Below, piece by piece: positions 31,881 to 39,847 of a stretch of 64,000 bases of DNA. Positions within the stretch are counted from its first letter, which is position 1, and each line of letters starts with the position of its first letter. The notes below the pieces were generated by a model. It was not told where the DNA came from. It ran no database searches and saw only the letters and a program-made list of their open reading frames with translations. The DNA is from JACVRW01 sp963835705. Its GTDB lineage: Bacteria; Actinomycetota; Thermoleophilia; Solirubrobacterales; Thermoleophilaceae. Made by a program: the position numbers and the translations under genes. The stretch covers positions 1 through 64,000 of the forward strand of contig CAWIGR010000018.1 in NCBI GenBank assembly GCA_963835705.1, read 5' to 3'.

Positions 31881-32588
31881 CGCTCGATCAGCTCGCTCAG
31901 GTCGTCCACCACCACGTCCGCCCCGTGCTCCGCCAGGGCGTCCCTCTGCCCGGTCCGGTCCACCCCCACCACCCAGCCGAATCCGCCGGCCCGGCCGGCC
32001 TCGACGCCGGCCAGGGCGTCCTCGAAGACGACCGCCTGGGCCGGCTCCGCGCCGAGGGCGCGGGCGCCGGCCATGAAGGTGTCGGGCGCGGGCTTGCCGG
32101 GCAGGCCCTCGCGCTGGGCCACCAGCCCGTCCACCACCGCCTCGAAGAGGTCCTCGATTCCCACCGACCTCAGCACCTCGCGCGTATTCGCGCTCGAGGA
32201 GACCACGGCCCGCCGCAGCCCTTCGCGCTGCGCCTCCCTGACGAAGTCGAGCGAACCCTCGTAGACCTCCACACCGCGCTCGCGGATCAGCGTGAGCACG
32301 AGCTCGTTCTTGCGTGTCGCCCAGCCGGCGGACCAGCTCGTCCTCCTGTTCGATGCCGCGCGCCGCGAGGAAGGTGCGCACGCCGTCGAGACGCGGGCGG
32401 CCGTCCACATAGCGGTCGTAGTCGCTCGGCGTGAACTCCTCGAACGGCTCGCCGGTCTGCTCGGCGCGCTCGCGCAGGAAGGCGTCGAACATCTCCTTCC
32501 AGGCCGCGGCGTGGAGCTTGGCGGTCTGGGTGATCACGCCGTCGAGGTCGAACAGGCAGGCGGTGATTCCCTCCGGCAGCTTGAGCAT
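31877..32588 (-). CDS. pgmB: Beta-phosphoglucomutase, HAD family (frameshifted in this sequence)
   Basis: About 237 aa when joined. It isomerises beta-glucose 1-phosphate to glucose 6-phosphate, completing disaccharide phosphorolysis with the GH65 enzyme. The HAD nucleophile loop is CLFDLDGVITQT. Other motifs: AVVSSSAN (Ser), GKPAPDTF (Lys) and VVFEDALAGVEAG (acidic pair). The first ~88 residues are in one frame; at about 32311-32320 (tgcgtgtcgc) one extra base moves the rest (RKNELVLTLIRERGVEVYEGS) into another frame. A -10-like TAGATT (32600-32595) ends 6 nt before the ATG. Confidence 0.83.
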
Positions 32589-32672
32589 GGGCGGAATCTA
32601 CGCCACCGGACCCGGGCCGGTGCGGAATCGCAAGTCGCGCTGCGGGGTGGCCGCGGCCGTGGCCTGAGCGCC

Positions 32673-33018
32673 TCAGCGCCGGCGCAGGCCGCCGAACAGG
32701 CGCTTACACCGCCGCCGCTGCCACCGGGCGGGGGCCGGTCTCGGGCGGCGCCAGGGCGGCGGCCTCGGCCGCGGGATCGTGAGCGTCACGCCGAGCTCGG
32801 CCGTGCGCGCCACCTCGGGCGCGTCCACGAAGCGGCGCACGCCGTCGGGGGTCTCGAACACGACCCCGTCCATGATGTGCTCGCGGGGGTTGTCGAGCAC
32901 CTCCACCACCTTGCCCACCACCTGCTCGTCCGAGCCGTATACGGGTATGCCGCGCTGGACGGCGTTGTAGTGGACCGCGTGGCCGTCGTCGATCGGGGCC
33001 AGCTCAGATCCCTCGCAC
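32673..33018 (-). CDS. PRC-barrel-like small protein, start uncertain
   Basis: The supported part is about 100 aa. A PRC-barrel-like beta core is visible (GIPVYGSDEQVVGKVVEVLD, HIMDGVVFETPDGVRRFVDAPEVA), ending in an Arg/Pro-rich basic tail (RPRPPPWRRPRPAP). No normal start codon lies in this frame just upstream. The GTG at 33018 would serve if one base were removed near 33006, giving VRGIELAPIDDGHAV, so a further +1 frameshift is possible. PRC barrels occur in RNA-maturation and photosynthetic proteins; here function is unknown. Confidence 0.55.
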
Positions 33019-33237
33019 GGGCGCCTGCTCCTCGCCCTCTTCCTCGCTCTCGTGCTCCTCGGTGGCCGAGGTGTAGATCGCGGTGCCGATCGCCGCGAGG
33101 CAGAGCACGCCGAGATGAGCGCCGACCGCGCGGGCGGCGCCGTCCGTGGACGGGAAACTCTCGCGCGTGATCCCGAGGAACGAGACGACCAGCGCCCAGA
33201 TCGCAAACAGCGCGCCGCAGACGTGGAAGGCGTTCAC
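33004..33237 (-). CDS. Small two-helix membrane protein
   Basis: 77 aa with two hydrophobic helices (AFHVCGALFAIWALVVSFLG and GVLCLAAIGTAIYTSA) joined by a short loop containing FPSTDGAARAVG, then an acidic tail (EEHESEEEGEEQ). Function unknown. Of two in-frame GTG codons (33246 and 33237), the second has AGGGTG 6 nt upstream and is preferred. Confidence 0.65.
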   Translation of the reverse strand: MNAFHVCGALFAIWALVVSFLGITRESFPSTDGAARAVGAHLGVLCLAAIGTAIYTSATEEHESEEEGEEQAPVRGI

Positions 33238-33264
33238 GGGCGGCACCCTAGCGAAAGGACTACC

Positions 33265-33296
33265 CGAAGCATCCGGCTCGGCCGGATGCGCAGGGC
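33265..33296. repeat. Dispersed palindromic element, copy 1
   Basis: Hairpin GCATCCGGC / GCCGGATGC (9-bp stem, loop TCG) flanked by CGAA and GCAGGGC. An almost identical 32-bp element occurs at 55599-55630, with paired changes that keep the stem intact. It lies in the gap upstream of a small membrane protein gene. Confidence 0.6.
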
Positions 33297-33361
33297 TGCA
33301 TCTTCACCGACATGTCACAGCCTGTGCCGGCCTGACCCGGAACCTGTGTTGCGACCCCAGG

Positions 33362-33500
33362 ATGGTTCCCCTGATCGACAACATCCGCGAGGCGATGAGA
33401 TCACGGAGGCGCGGTCGTCCACCGGGCATGCGCCACCTACGACATGCGCCGGCGCCGCACGGGCGAGGCCCGCCTCGGCTACCCGCGCGCGAAGCGCTAA
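33362..33500 (+). CDS. Possible very small protein, frameshifted
   Basis: Reading from the ATG at 33362 gives MVPLIDNIREAMR. Another frame from about 33401 reads DHGGAVVHRACATYDMRRRRTGEA and ends at the TAA at 33500. Joined after removing one base, the two parts form a plausible 45-46-aa helical, Arg-rich protein, and the total length is again 3n+1. I know no family. The surrounding sequence otherwise looks non-coding. Confidence 0.25.
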
Positions 33501-33533
33501 GCCGACCGAGCGCCCGCGGCCCGCGGTCCGCGG

Positions 33534-33806
33534 CTAACGCTCTCGGCCCGGCACCCGCGGTCCGCGGTGCGCCACTCGCACGCGGCCGGGCGAGCTGCGG
33601 CGCCGGATCGGCGTGCGGTCCGCGCCGCGGTGGCTGGGGCGGGCGGATGCGCGGATGCGGGTCGCGGCGGCTCCCACCCCCGCCGTCCTCGCGATCGGCC
33701 TCGGGCACCGGAGGCTCGCGCACGCCCACCAGATGATGAAGAACAGGGCGGCGATCGGGATCTTCAGGATGATCGCCAGCCAGAAGACTGCCCAGAAGCC
33801 GGACAT
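33534..33806 (-). CDS. Small membrane protein, middle possibly out of frame
   Basis: 90 aa open frame starting MSGFWAVFWLAIILKIPIA, one membrane helix (~4-30). After IIWWA the frame becomes cysteine/arginine-rich and unlike a normal protein. The adjacent frame reads VREPPVPEADREDGGGG and then PPRRGPHADPAPQ, a sensible acidic and proline-rich tail, while the last residues look normal again in the first frame. Two compensating indels would explain this. TACCAT lies 9 nt upstream of the ATG. Confidence 0.5.
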   Translation of the reverse strand: MSGFWAVFWLAIILKIPIAALFFIIWWACASLRCPRPIARTAGVGAAATRIRASARPSHRGADRTPIRRRSSPGRVRVAHRGPRVPGRER

Positions 33807-33958
33807 CCTGCCTCGATGGTACCCGGATCGCGGGAGAGAGCCCCGGCGCCCCGAGGCGCGCTGACGGGAGGAAGGAGGGCGACGCTCTTCCATGGCGTCG
33901 CCCTCATCCCTCGGGTCGAAAACCGCGCGCCTCTACCACCTGGACGGTCGGTCAGTTA

Positions 33959-34897
33959 TTACCCGCCGGCGGGGCCGGCTACGCCCTCGATGGAAGTCAT
34001 CCGGCGGAACGCCTCGAAGCGCTCGTCGATCTCCTCGCGGGTGAGCCGCCCGGCGCGCTCGCAGCCGAACTCCTCGACCCAGTACGAGGCGACGGCCGAG
34101 CCGTACGTCATCGCGCGGCGCAGGCTGGCGCCGTCGGTCGCGCTGCCCTGCGAGTCGAGGTAGCCGAGCAGGCCGCCTGCAAAGGAGTCGCCCGCGCCGG
34201 TGGGGTCGAGGACGGTCTCGAGCGGGTAGGCGGGAAGCGCGAAGAAGCCGTCCTCCTCGGCGGTGAACAGCGCCGACCCGTACTCGCCCTGCTTCACCAC
34301 CACCACGCGCGGACCGAGCTCCATCAGCTGCCGCACGCCCTTCAGGAGCGTCGGCTGCTCGGTGAGCTGGCGCACCTCCTCGTCGTTCATCAGCAGCATG
34401 TCGACCTTCGAGATCGTGCGGAGGAGCGACTCGCGCGCGCTCTCGATCCAGAAGTTCATGGAGTCGAGCGCCGCCAGCTTCGCGGCCTCGCACTCCTCGC
34501 GCACCTCGCGCTGGAGGTCCGGCTGGATGTTCGCCAGGAAGAGCGTGTCGGCGGCTTTTGACTCCTCCGACAGCTTCGGCTCGAACTCGCCGAACACGTT
34601 GAGCTGCGTGTCGAGCGTGTGGCGGACGCTCACGTTCCACTCGTACTCGCCCGACCAGAAGAAGGTCTTGCCGCCCTCGATGTGCTCCACGTCGTCGGTG
34701 TTCACGCCGTGTGAGTGCAGCACCTCGTACTCGGCGTCGCCGAAGTCGTCGCCGACCGGGCCGACCACGCGGACGTCCGTGAAGTAGCTGGCCGCCAGTG
34801 AGAAGTGCACGGCGGAGCCGCCGAGCGCGCGCTCGCGCTCGCCGAAGGGCGACTTGATCGCATCGAACGCGATCGATCCCACCACCACCAGGGTCAT
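33959..34897 (-). CDS. PfkB-family sugar/nucleoside kinase
   Basis: 312 aa ribokinase-fold kinase. The N-terminal glycine motif is ALGGSAVHFSLAAS; the C-terminal PfkB signature is DPTGAGDSFAGGLLG, with the catalytic Asp in GAGD. These enzymes transfer ATP phosphate to sugars, nucleosides or sugar phosphates; the closest subgroup is the ribokinase/adenosine-kinase type, but the substrate is not fixed. The ATG at 34897 has TACGCT upstream, overlapping the promoter of the divergent oxidoreductase. Confidence 0.9.
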   Translation of the reverse strand: MTLVVVGSIAFDAIKSPFGERERALGGSAVHFSLAASYFTDVRVVGPVGDDFGDAEYEVLHSHGVNTDDVEHIEGGKTFFWSGEYEWNVSVRHTLDTQLNVFGEFEPKLSEESKAADTLFLANIQPDLQREVREECEAAKLAALDSMNFWIESARESLLRTISKVDMLLMNDEEVRQLTEQPTLLKGVRQLMELGPRVVVVKQGEYGSALFTAEEDGFFALPAYPLETVLDPTGAGDSFAGGLLGYLDSQGSATDGASLRRAMTYGSAVASYWVEEFGCERAGRLTREEIDERFEAFRRMTSIEGVAGPAGG

Positions 34898-34907
34898 AGG
34901 GCGCGAC

Positions 34908-34917
34908 AGCGTAGTCT
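34908..34917. promoter_or_regulatory. Overlapping divergent -10 boxes (AGCGTAGTCT)
   Basis: Plus strand TAGTCT (34912-34917) ends 9 nt before the ATG at 34927. Minus strand TACGCT (34913-34908) ends 10 nt before the ATG at 34897. They share the TA step at 34912-34913, a bidirectional promoter for the PfkB kinase and the quinone oxidoreductase. Confidence 0.55.
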
Positions 34918-34926
34918 GTCCGGCCC

Positions 34927-35877
34927 ATGCGAGCCGTGCAGATCGACGAGTTCGGCGGGCCCGAGGTTCTCGAGGTGGTTGACCTGCCGAAGCCCGAGCC
35001 GGGCGACGGCGAGGTGCTGATCGAGGTGTCGCGCGCGGGGATGAACTTCGCCGACACGCACCAGCGCGAGAACTCCTACCTGGCCCGCTACGAGACCCCG
35101 CTGGTGCTGGGCGGGGAGGTGGCGGGGAGGACCGAGGACGGGCGGCGCGTGATCGCGATGGTGCCGAGCGGCGGCTACGCGGAGTACGCGGTCGCGCACG
35201 AGGCTGCCGTGTACCCGATCCCCGACGGGGTCGACGACGGCGCCGCGCTTGCGCTCCTGATACAGGGCCTCACCGCCTGGCATCTCTACCGGACCTCGGC
35301 GAAGCTCGCCGAGGGCGAGTCCGTGGTGGTGATCTCGGGCGCCGGCGGCGTGGGGTCGCTGGCCGTGCAGCTCGGGCACCCCTTCGGCGCGATCCGGGTC
35401 ATCGCGACCGCCTCCACCGAGGCGAAGCGTGAGCTGGCGCTCTCGCTTGGTGCGGACGCCGCCGTCGATCCGGCCGCCGAGGACCTGAAGGAGGCCCTGA
35501 TCGAGGCCAATGGGGGGAACCGTGTGGACGTCGTGTTCGAGATGGCGGGCGGGCGCGTGTTCGAGCAGTCCGCGGAGGCGCTCGCCCCGTTCGGCCGGAT
35601 CGTGGCGTACGGGATAGCGAGCCGCGAGCAGAACACGCTGGAGAGCGGGCGGCTGATGCGGAAGAGCCGCGCGGTCGTCGGCTTCTGGCTCATGCACTGC
35701 CTTGGCCGGCGCGACATGATCGAGGAGCCGCTGGCCGACCTGTTCGACAGGACCGCCCGTGGCGAGCTGAAGCCGCAGATGGGCGAGACGTACGCGCTGT
35801 CGGACGTGCGCCGGGCGCACGAGGACCTGCAGGGACGCCGTACCAGCGGGAAGGTCCTGCTGGACCCATCTCGGTGA
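34927..35877 (+). CDS. MDR-family NAD(P)H:quinone oxidoreductase
   Basis: 316 aa zinc-free medium-chain reductase of the QOR type. GroES-like N-terminal domain (AGMNFADTHQRENSY, EVAGRTEDGRRV) and Rossmann cofactor domain with VVVISGAGGVGSLAVQLG. No structural-zinc cysteines are seen. It reduces quinones or enone-type carbonyls with NADPH; the substrate is open. It is followed within 17 nt by the helicase gene, which has its own promoter box. Confidence 0.9.
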   Translation: MRAVQIDEFGGPEVLEVVDLPKPEPGDGEVLIEVSRAGMNFADTHQRENSYLARYETPLVLGGEVAGRTEDGRRVIAMVPSGGYAEYAVAHEAAVYPIPDGVDDGAALALLIQGLTAWHLYRTSAKLAEGESVVVISGAGGVGSLAVQLGHPFGAIRVIATASTEAKRELALSLGADAAVDPAAEDLKEALIEANGGNRVDVVFEMAGGRVFEQSAEALAPFGRIVAYGIASREQNTLESGRLMRKSRAVVGFWLMHCLGRRDMIEEPLADLFDRTARGELKPQMGETYALSDVRRAHEDLQGRRTSGKVLLDPSR

Positions 35878-35878
35878 G

Positions 35879-35884
35879 TAACCT
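35879..35884 (+). promoter_or_regulatory. -10-like TAACCT box of the helicase gene
   Basis: TAACCT ends 9 nt before the ATG at 35894, just after the stop of the oxidoreductase gene. No ribosome-binding site is seen. Confidence 0.45.
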
Positions 35885-35893
35885 CGACCGCCG

Positions 35894-37325
35894 ATGACGA
35901 AGTTCTCCGACCTTGGGCTCACCGAGTCCACCCTCGGGGCGCTCGCCCACCTGGGCTACGAGCGCCCCACGCCGATCCAGGAGCAGGCCATCCCGCCGCT
36001 TCTGGAGGGGCGCGACGTGATCGGCCAGGCCCAGACCGGCACCGGCAAGACCGCTGCGTTCGGCCTGCCGATGGTCGAGTACGTGGACACGGACGCCCTG
36101 GAGATCCAGGCGCTCGTGCTGACCCCGACTCGCGAGCTCTGCATCCAGGTGACCCAGGCGCTGCGCGCCTACGGCGAGCGCAAGGGCGTGGAGGTGGTTG
36201 CCGTGTTCGGCGGCGCCCCGATCCGCGACCAGGCCACCCGCCTCAAGGAGGGGCACGTGGCCGTGGGCACCGTGGGGCGGGTGATGGACATGATCGACCG
36301 CCACCACCTCTACCTCGACACGGCCCGCTACGTCGTGCTAGACGAGGCCGACGAGATGCTCGACCTGGGCTTCCTCGAGGACGTGGAGTCGATCCTCCGG
36401 CGCGCCCCGATGGGCCGCCAGACCTGCCTCTTCAGCGCCACCGTGCCCGGCCCGATCCGCCGCCTGGCTGACACCTTCATGCACGATCCGATCGAGATCC
36501 AGGTGCGGGCGGCCACGCTCACGATCGACACGGTCGACCACTACTACGTCGAGGTACGCGACGGCGAGAAGCCCGACGCGCTCGTGCGGGTGCTGAAGCA
36601 GGAGCGTCCGGAGCAGGCCATCGTCTTCGCGCGCACCAAGATCGGGGTGGATCGCCTCGCCCGCCGCCTCGGCGACGCGGGCGTGCGCGTGAAGGCGCTG
36701 CACGGCGACATGTCCCAGGGACAGCGCGACGGCGTGATGCTCGCCTTCAAGGGCGGCCGCGAGCGGCTGCTGGTGGCCACCGACGTGGCGGCGCGAGGGC
36801 TCGACATCACCGGGGTCAGCCACGTCGTGAACTACGACATCCCCAACTCGCCGGACGTGTACGTCCACCGGATCGGCCGCACCGGCCGGGCCGGCGAGAG
36901 CGGCCGGGCCATCACGCTGATCACGCCGAAGCAGCGGCGCGAGCTGCAGGCGATCGAGCGGCACGCCAACACCGAGATCGAGGAATGGTCGGCCGACGCC
37001 CCGGCGCGGCGCGAGCGGCGCACCCGCCGCGAGCGCGAGACCCGCCGGCCGCGCCACACCAAGCCACACAGCCGCGACGGCGTGCCCTACGTGAAGCTGG
37101 TGATCGGCGCGGGGCGCGCGCAGGGGATCGAGCCCGCCGACGTGGTCGGCGCGGTGGTGGACCACACGCATCTGGAGAACGACGACGTCCGCAACGTCCG
37201 CGTGCTCGAGCGCTTCTCCTTCGTGGAGGTGCCACGAGCAGCGCGCCGGCGAGGTGGTGGACAAGGTGAAAGGCAATCGAGTCCGGGGGACGGAGCTCCG
37301 GGTGGAGGTGACCAAGAGGCGATGA
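35894..37325 (+). CDS. DEAD-box ATP-dependent RNA helicase (frameshifted near its 3' end)
   Basis: About 477 aa after correction. All helicase motifs are present: Q motif RPTPIQEQA, I AQTGTGKT, Ia PTRELCIQ, II DEAD, III SAT, IV IVFARTK, V ATDVAARGLD and VI HRIGRTGRAG. A C-terminal DbpA-type RNA-binding domain follows (YVKLVIGAGRAQGIEPADVV ... RFSFVEVP). At 37231-37240 the frame breaks; the other frame continues EQRAGEVVDKVKGNRVRG and LRVEVTKRR to a TGA at 37323-37325. Uncorrected, the frame runs on into the cyclophilin gene and mimics a 629-aa fusion. Likely roles are ribosome assembly and cold-stress RNA unwinding. Confidence 0.9.
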
Positions 37326-37783
37326 GCCAGGCGACCATGCACACCAACCACGGGCCGATCGAGCTCGAGCTGTTCGAGGGCGAGGCCCCGAAGACCGTCG
37401 AGAACTTCGTGAAGCTGTCGCAGGACGGCTACTACGACGGGCTGATCTTCCACCGCGTCATCAAGGACTTCATGATCCAGGGCGGCTGCCCGCAGGGCAC
37501 CGGCACCGGCGGCCCGGGCTACGAGTTCGAGGACGAGATCAACGACCACAAGATCGTGCGCGGGGCGCTCGCGATGGCCAACCGGGGGCCGGGCACGAAC
37601 GGCAGCCAGTTCTTCATCGTCACCATCGACGCCGCGCCCTGGCTGGACGGCAAGCACACCGTCTTCGGGGAGGTACGCTCCGGCATGGAGGCGGTCGACG
37701 CGATCGAGGGGACCGAGACCGGCGCCCAGGACCGCCCCACCCAGGACGCCGTGATCGAGCGCGTGGAGGTCCATGAGGGTTGA
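37322..37783 (+). CDS. Peptidyl-prolyl cis-trans isomerase, cyclophilin type
   Basis: 153 aa cytosolic single-domain cyclophilin. Active-site residues are seen in FHRVIKDFMIQGG (Arg, Phe, Met, Gln), MANRGPGTNGSQFFI and WLDGKHTVFG. It assists protein folding. Its ATG overlaps the true helicase stop as ATGA once the frameshift is accounted for. Its 3' end overlaps the next gene by 11 nt. Confidence 0.93.
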   Translation: MSQATMHTNHGPIELELFEGEAPKTVENFVKLSQDGYYDGLIFHRVIKDFMIQGGCPQGTGTGGPGYEFEDEINDHKIVRGALAMANRGPGTNGSQFFIVTIDAAPWLDGKHTVFGEVRSGMEAVDAIEGTETGAQDRPTQDAVIERVEVHEG

Positions 37784-38096
37784 GCTCCTGTGGTGGGAGG
37801 GCTGCCCGTCGCACCCGGAGACGCTCGCCGACCTTCAGAGCAGCTTGGCCGACGAGGGCGTCCACAGCGAGGTCGAGACGGTGCAGGTGGTCTCCGACGA
37901 CCAGGCCCGCGCCGAGCGCTTCGCCGGGTCCCCCACGATCAGGATCGACGGCGAGGACATCTTCCCCTGCCCCGAGGCGGAGCCCTTCTCGCTCACCTGC
38001 CGCGTGTACCGGCTGCGGGACGGCCGTCCCTCGCCCACGCCCGACCCCGAGGACCTTCGCGAAGCCATAAGGAGGCGCAATGCAGATCGGCGATGA
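37773..38096 (+). CDS. Thioredoxin-fold small protein with single redox Cys
   Basis: 107 aa. The N-terminus LLWWEGCPSHPETLADLQ shows a thioredoxin-fold redox site with one Cys (CPSH) instead of CxxC. SPTIRIDGEDIFP is the cis-Pro strand. A further Cys lies at FPCPEAEP. Related small proteins sometimes carry selenocysteine at the redox position; here it is a TGC Cys. The start is set by the ATG at 37773 inside the cyclophilin gene. It overlaps the following redoxin gene by 17 nt, so the three genes form a coupled redox/folding operon. Confidence 0.78.
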   Translation: MRVELLWWEGCPSHPETLADLQSSLADEGVHSEVETVQVVSDDQARAERFAGSPTIRIDGEDIFPCPEAEPFSLTCRVYRLRDGRPSPTPDPEDLREAIRRRNADRR

Positions 38097-38589
38097 AGCC
38101 ATGACGTTCAGCCTGCCCGACACGGACGGCGCCGACCACGGCCCGGACGGGGTCACGGTGGTGGTGTTCACGTGCAACCACTGCCCCTACGCGCTCGCCT
38201 GGCACGAGCGCCTGACGCAGGTGGCGCGCGACTACGAGGGGCGGGCCACCTTCCTGGCCGTGAACCCCAACGACGCCGAGCGCTACCCGCGCGACTCGTT
38301 CGACGCGATGAAGGAGCGCGTGCAGGCGGACGGCGGCTGGCCGCATCCCTATCTGCACGACGAGTCGCAGGAGGTGGCCCGCGCCTTCGGCGCCCAGACG
38401 ACGCCCGACGTGTTCCTGCTGGACGCGGACCGGATCCTGCGCTACCGCGGGGCGCCGGACGCCGACCACCGCGACGAGAGCCAGGGCGCCGCGTGGCTGC
38501 GCGAGGCGCTCGACGCGGTGCTCGCGGGCGAGCAGCCGGCGCGGGCCGAGAGCGAGCCCGTGGGCTGCAGCGTCAAGTGGCGGCAGTGA
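38080..38589 (+). CDS. Thioredoxin/AhpC-like redoxin
   Basis: 169 aa AhpC/TSA-type thioredoxin fold. FTCNHCPYALAWHERL holds a CxxC site; TTPDVFLLDADRILRYRG holds the cis-Pro and following strand. Family members are annotated as peroxiredoxin-like or thioredoxin-family proteins; the real substrate is not known. Translationally coupled to the preceding small thioredoxin-fold gene. Its 3' end overlaps the convergent HAD gene by 17 bp. Confidence 0.87.
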   Translation: MQIGDEAMTFSLPDTDGADHGPDGVTVVVFTCNHCPYALAWHERLTQVARDYEGRATFLAVNPNDAERYPRDSFDAMKERVQADGGWPHPYLHDESQEVARAFGAQTTPDVFLLDADRILRYRGAPDADHRDESQGAAWLREALDAVLAGEQPARAESEPVGCSVKWRQ

Positions 38590-39241
38590 TCGCGGCGAGC
38601 GCCGCGGGGGTGTCGCTCAGGTCGTCGAGGTAGGCGTCGGGACCCGAGGCGCGGAGCGCGTCCGGGTCGGCGAAGCCCGTGGCCACCGCCACGGCGCGCG
38701 CGCCCGCTTCCTGAGCGGCGCGGACGTCGAGCGGAGTGTCGCCCACCAGCACCGCGCCGGTCGGCTCCCCGTACTTGGCCGCCGCGCGCTCGCGCGCCAC
38801 CGCCACCAGGTCGGAGCGCCGGTCGTGCGGGTCCGACCCGTAGGCGCCCACCTCGAAGTCCAGCCAGGGCTCGAGCCCGAACGCGCTCACCTTGATCACC
38901 GCGTTCGCCTGGATGTTGCCGGTGAGCAGCGACTGGATCACGTCGTCGCGGCGGTGCAGCGCCTCGAGGACCTCGGGGACCCCGGGGTAGGCATACCCCT
39001 CCTCGCGCATCGCCTCCTTGCGAAGCTCGAGCGCGCCGGCCAGCTCCTCGAGCACGCGCGGCAGGTGGTCGGGCTCGCCGGCCAGCATCGTGAGCGCGAT
39101 CTCCCTGTCGGTGCGGCCCGCGAAGTCCACCGGCTCCGGGTCGCGCCCGACCACGGCGCGGAACGCCTCGTCGAAGGCATAGCGCCCGTGGCCCGCGGTG
39201 CGCACCAACGTCCCGTCGATGTCCCACAGCACCAGCAGCAT
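38573..39241 (-). CDS. HAD-family phosphatase, phosphoglycolate-phosphatase-like
   Basis: 222 aa. HAD motif I WDIDGTLVRT, motif II SLLTGN, motif III Lys in AAAKYGEP and motif IV VGDTPLDVRAAQEAG. The alpha-helical cap (C1) lies at ~20-85. A small-molecule phosphatase; the substrate is not predictable. It follows the second HAD gene with no gap (its start abuts that gene's stop), so the three minus-strand genes to 40917 are one operon. Confidence 0.87.
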   Translation of the reverse strand: MLLVLWDIDGTLVRTAGHGRYAFDEAFRAVVGRDPEPVDFAGRTDREIALTMLAGEPDHLPRVLEELAGALELRKEAMREEGYAYPGVPEVLEALHRRDDVIQSLLTGNIQANAVIKVSAFGLEPWLDFEVGAYGSDPHDRRSDLVAVARERAAAKYGEPTGAVLVGDTPLDVRAAQEAGARAVAVATGFADPDALRASGPDAYLDDLSDTPAALAAITAAT

Positions 39242-39847
39242 CTAGCGCAGCTCGATCCCGAGAAGCCGCTCGAGCTCCGGCACCGTGCTCTCCGCGCCGC
39301 GGTGGAGGATCGCGGTCATCCCGACCGCCTCGGCGCCCTCGCAGTTCTGGCGCAGGTCGTCCACGAAGACGCAGTCGCCCGCCTCGACGCCGACCCGCTC
39401 GGCGCCCAGCAGGAAGATCTCGGGCTGTGGCTTGTGCATCCCGACCTCGCCCGAGATCACCACGCCGTCGAAGAGGTCCGGGAATGCCGAGCGGTCGTAG
39501 CGGCCGACGCCCATCGAGTTGGAGATGAGGCCGGTGCGGATGCCCGCCGCGCGGGCGCGGCGCAGGGCCGCGAGCATCTCCTCGTCGGGCCGCATCCCGG
39601 CGAACATGCGGTCCACCAGCCCTGGGCGCTCCTCGATCCCGAGCAGCTCGCCGAAGCGCTGCCCGAAGTCGTCCTCGCTCAACTCACCCGTCTCGAGCGC
39701 GCGCACCAGCCGGATCGCCCGCGGCTCCTCGCGCAGGAGGCGCATGATCGCGTCGCCCTCGAGGCCCTCGGCCACGCAGAAGTCCCGAAACGAGTCGAAG
39801 ACGTTGGTGGTGAGGACGCCGCCGTAGTCGATCAGCAGCCCGTTCAC
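39242..39847 (-). CDS. HAD-IA hydrolase, EPHX2/ACAD10 N-domain-like
   Basis: 201 aa. Motif I is IDYGGVLTTNVFDSF, with Tyr-Gly-Gly in place of the usual Asp-Leu-Asp-Gly run, as in the phosphatase domains of soluble epoxide hydrolase and ACAD10. Other motifs are GLISNSMG, HKPQPEIF and VFVDDLRQNCEGA. The GTG at 39847 overlaps the stop of the APH-like kinase gene (GTGA). In animal ACAD10 a HAD, an APH-like kinase and an acyl-CoA dehydrogenase are fused in this order, so this pair may act together. Confidence 0.85.
   Translation of the reverse strand: MNGLLIDYGGVLTTNVFDSFRDFCVAEGLEGDAIMRLLREEPRAIRLVRALETGELSEDDFGQRFGELLGIEERPGLVDRMFAGMRPDEEMLAALRRARAAGIRTGLISNSMGVGRYDRSAFPDLFDGVVISGEVGMHKPQPEIFLLGAERVGVEAGDCVFVDDLRQNCEGAEAVGMTAILHRGAESTVPELERLLGIELR

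Noticed and set aside
29802..32588. A single mutase-GH65 fusion of 928 aa
   Set aside because: The middle of the mutase is out of frame; the true gene ends at 31877 in another frame and overlaps a separate GTG start of GH65.
33404..33500. A -35/-10 promoter or RNA gene in the gap 33300-33530
   Set aside because: No stable structure or promoter pair stands out; a frameshifted small protein explains part of it better.
35894..37783. A helicase-cyclophilin fusion protein of 629 aa
   Set aside because: The junction is a frameshift: the other frame supplies the normal helicase C-terminus and a stop that overlaps the cyclophilin ATG.
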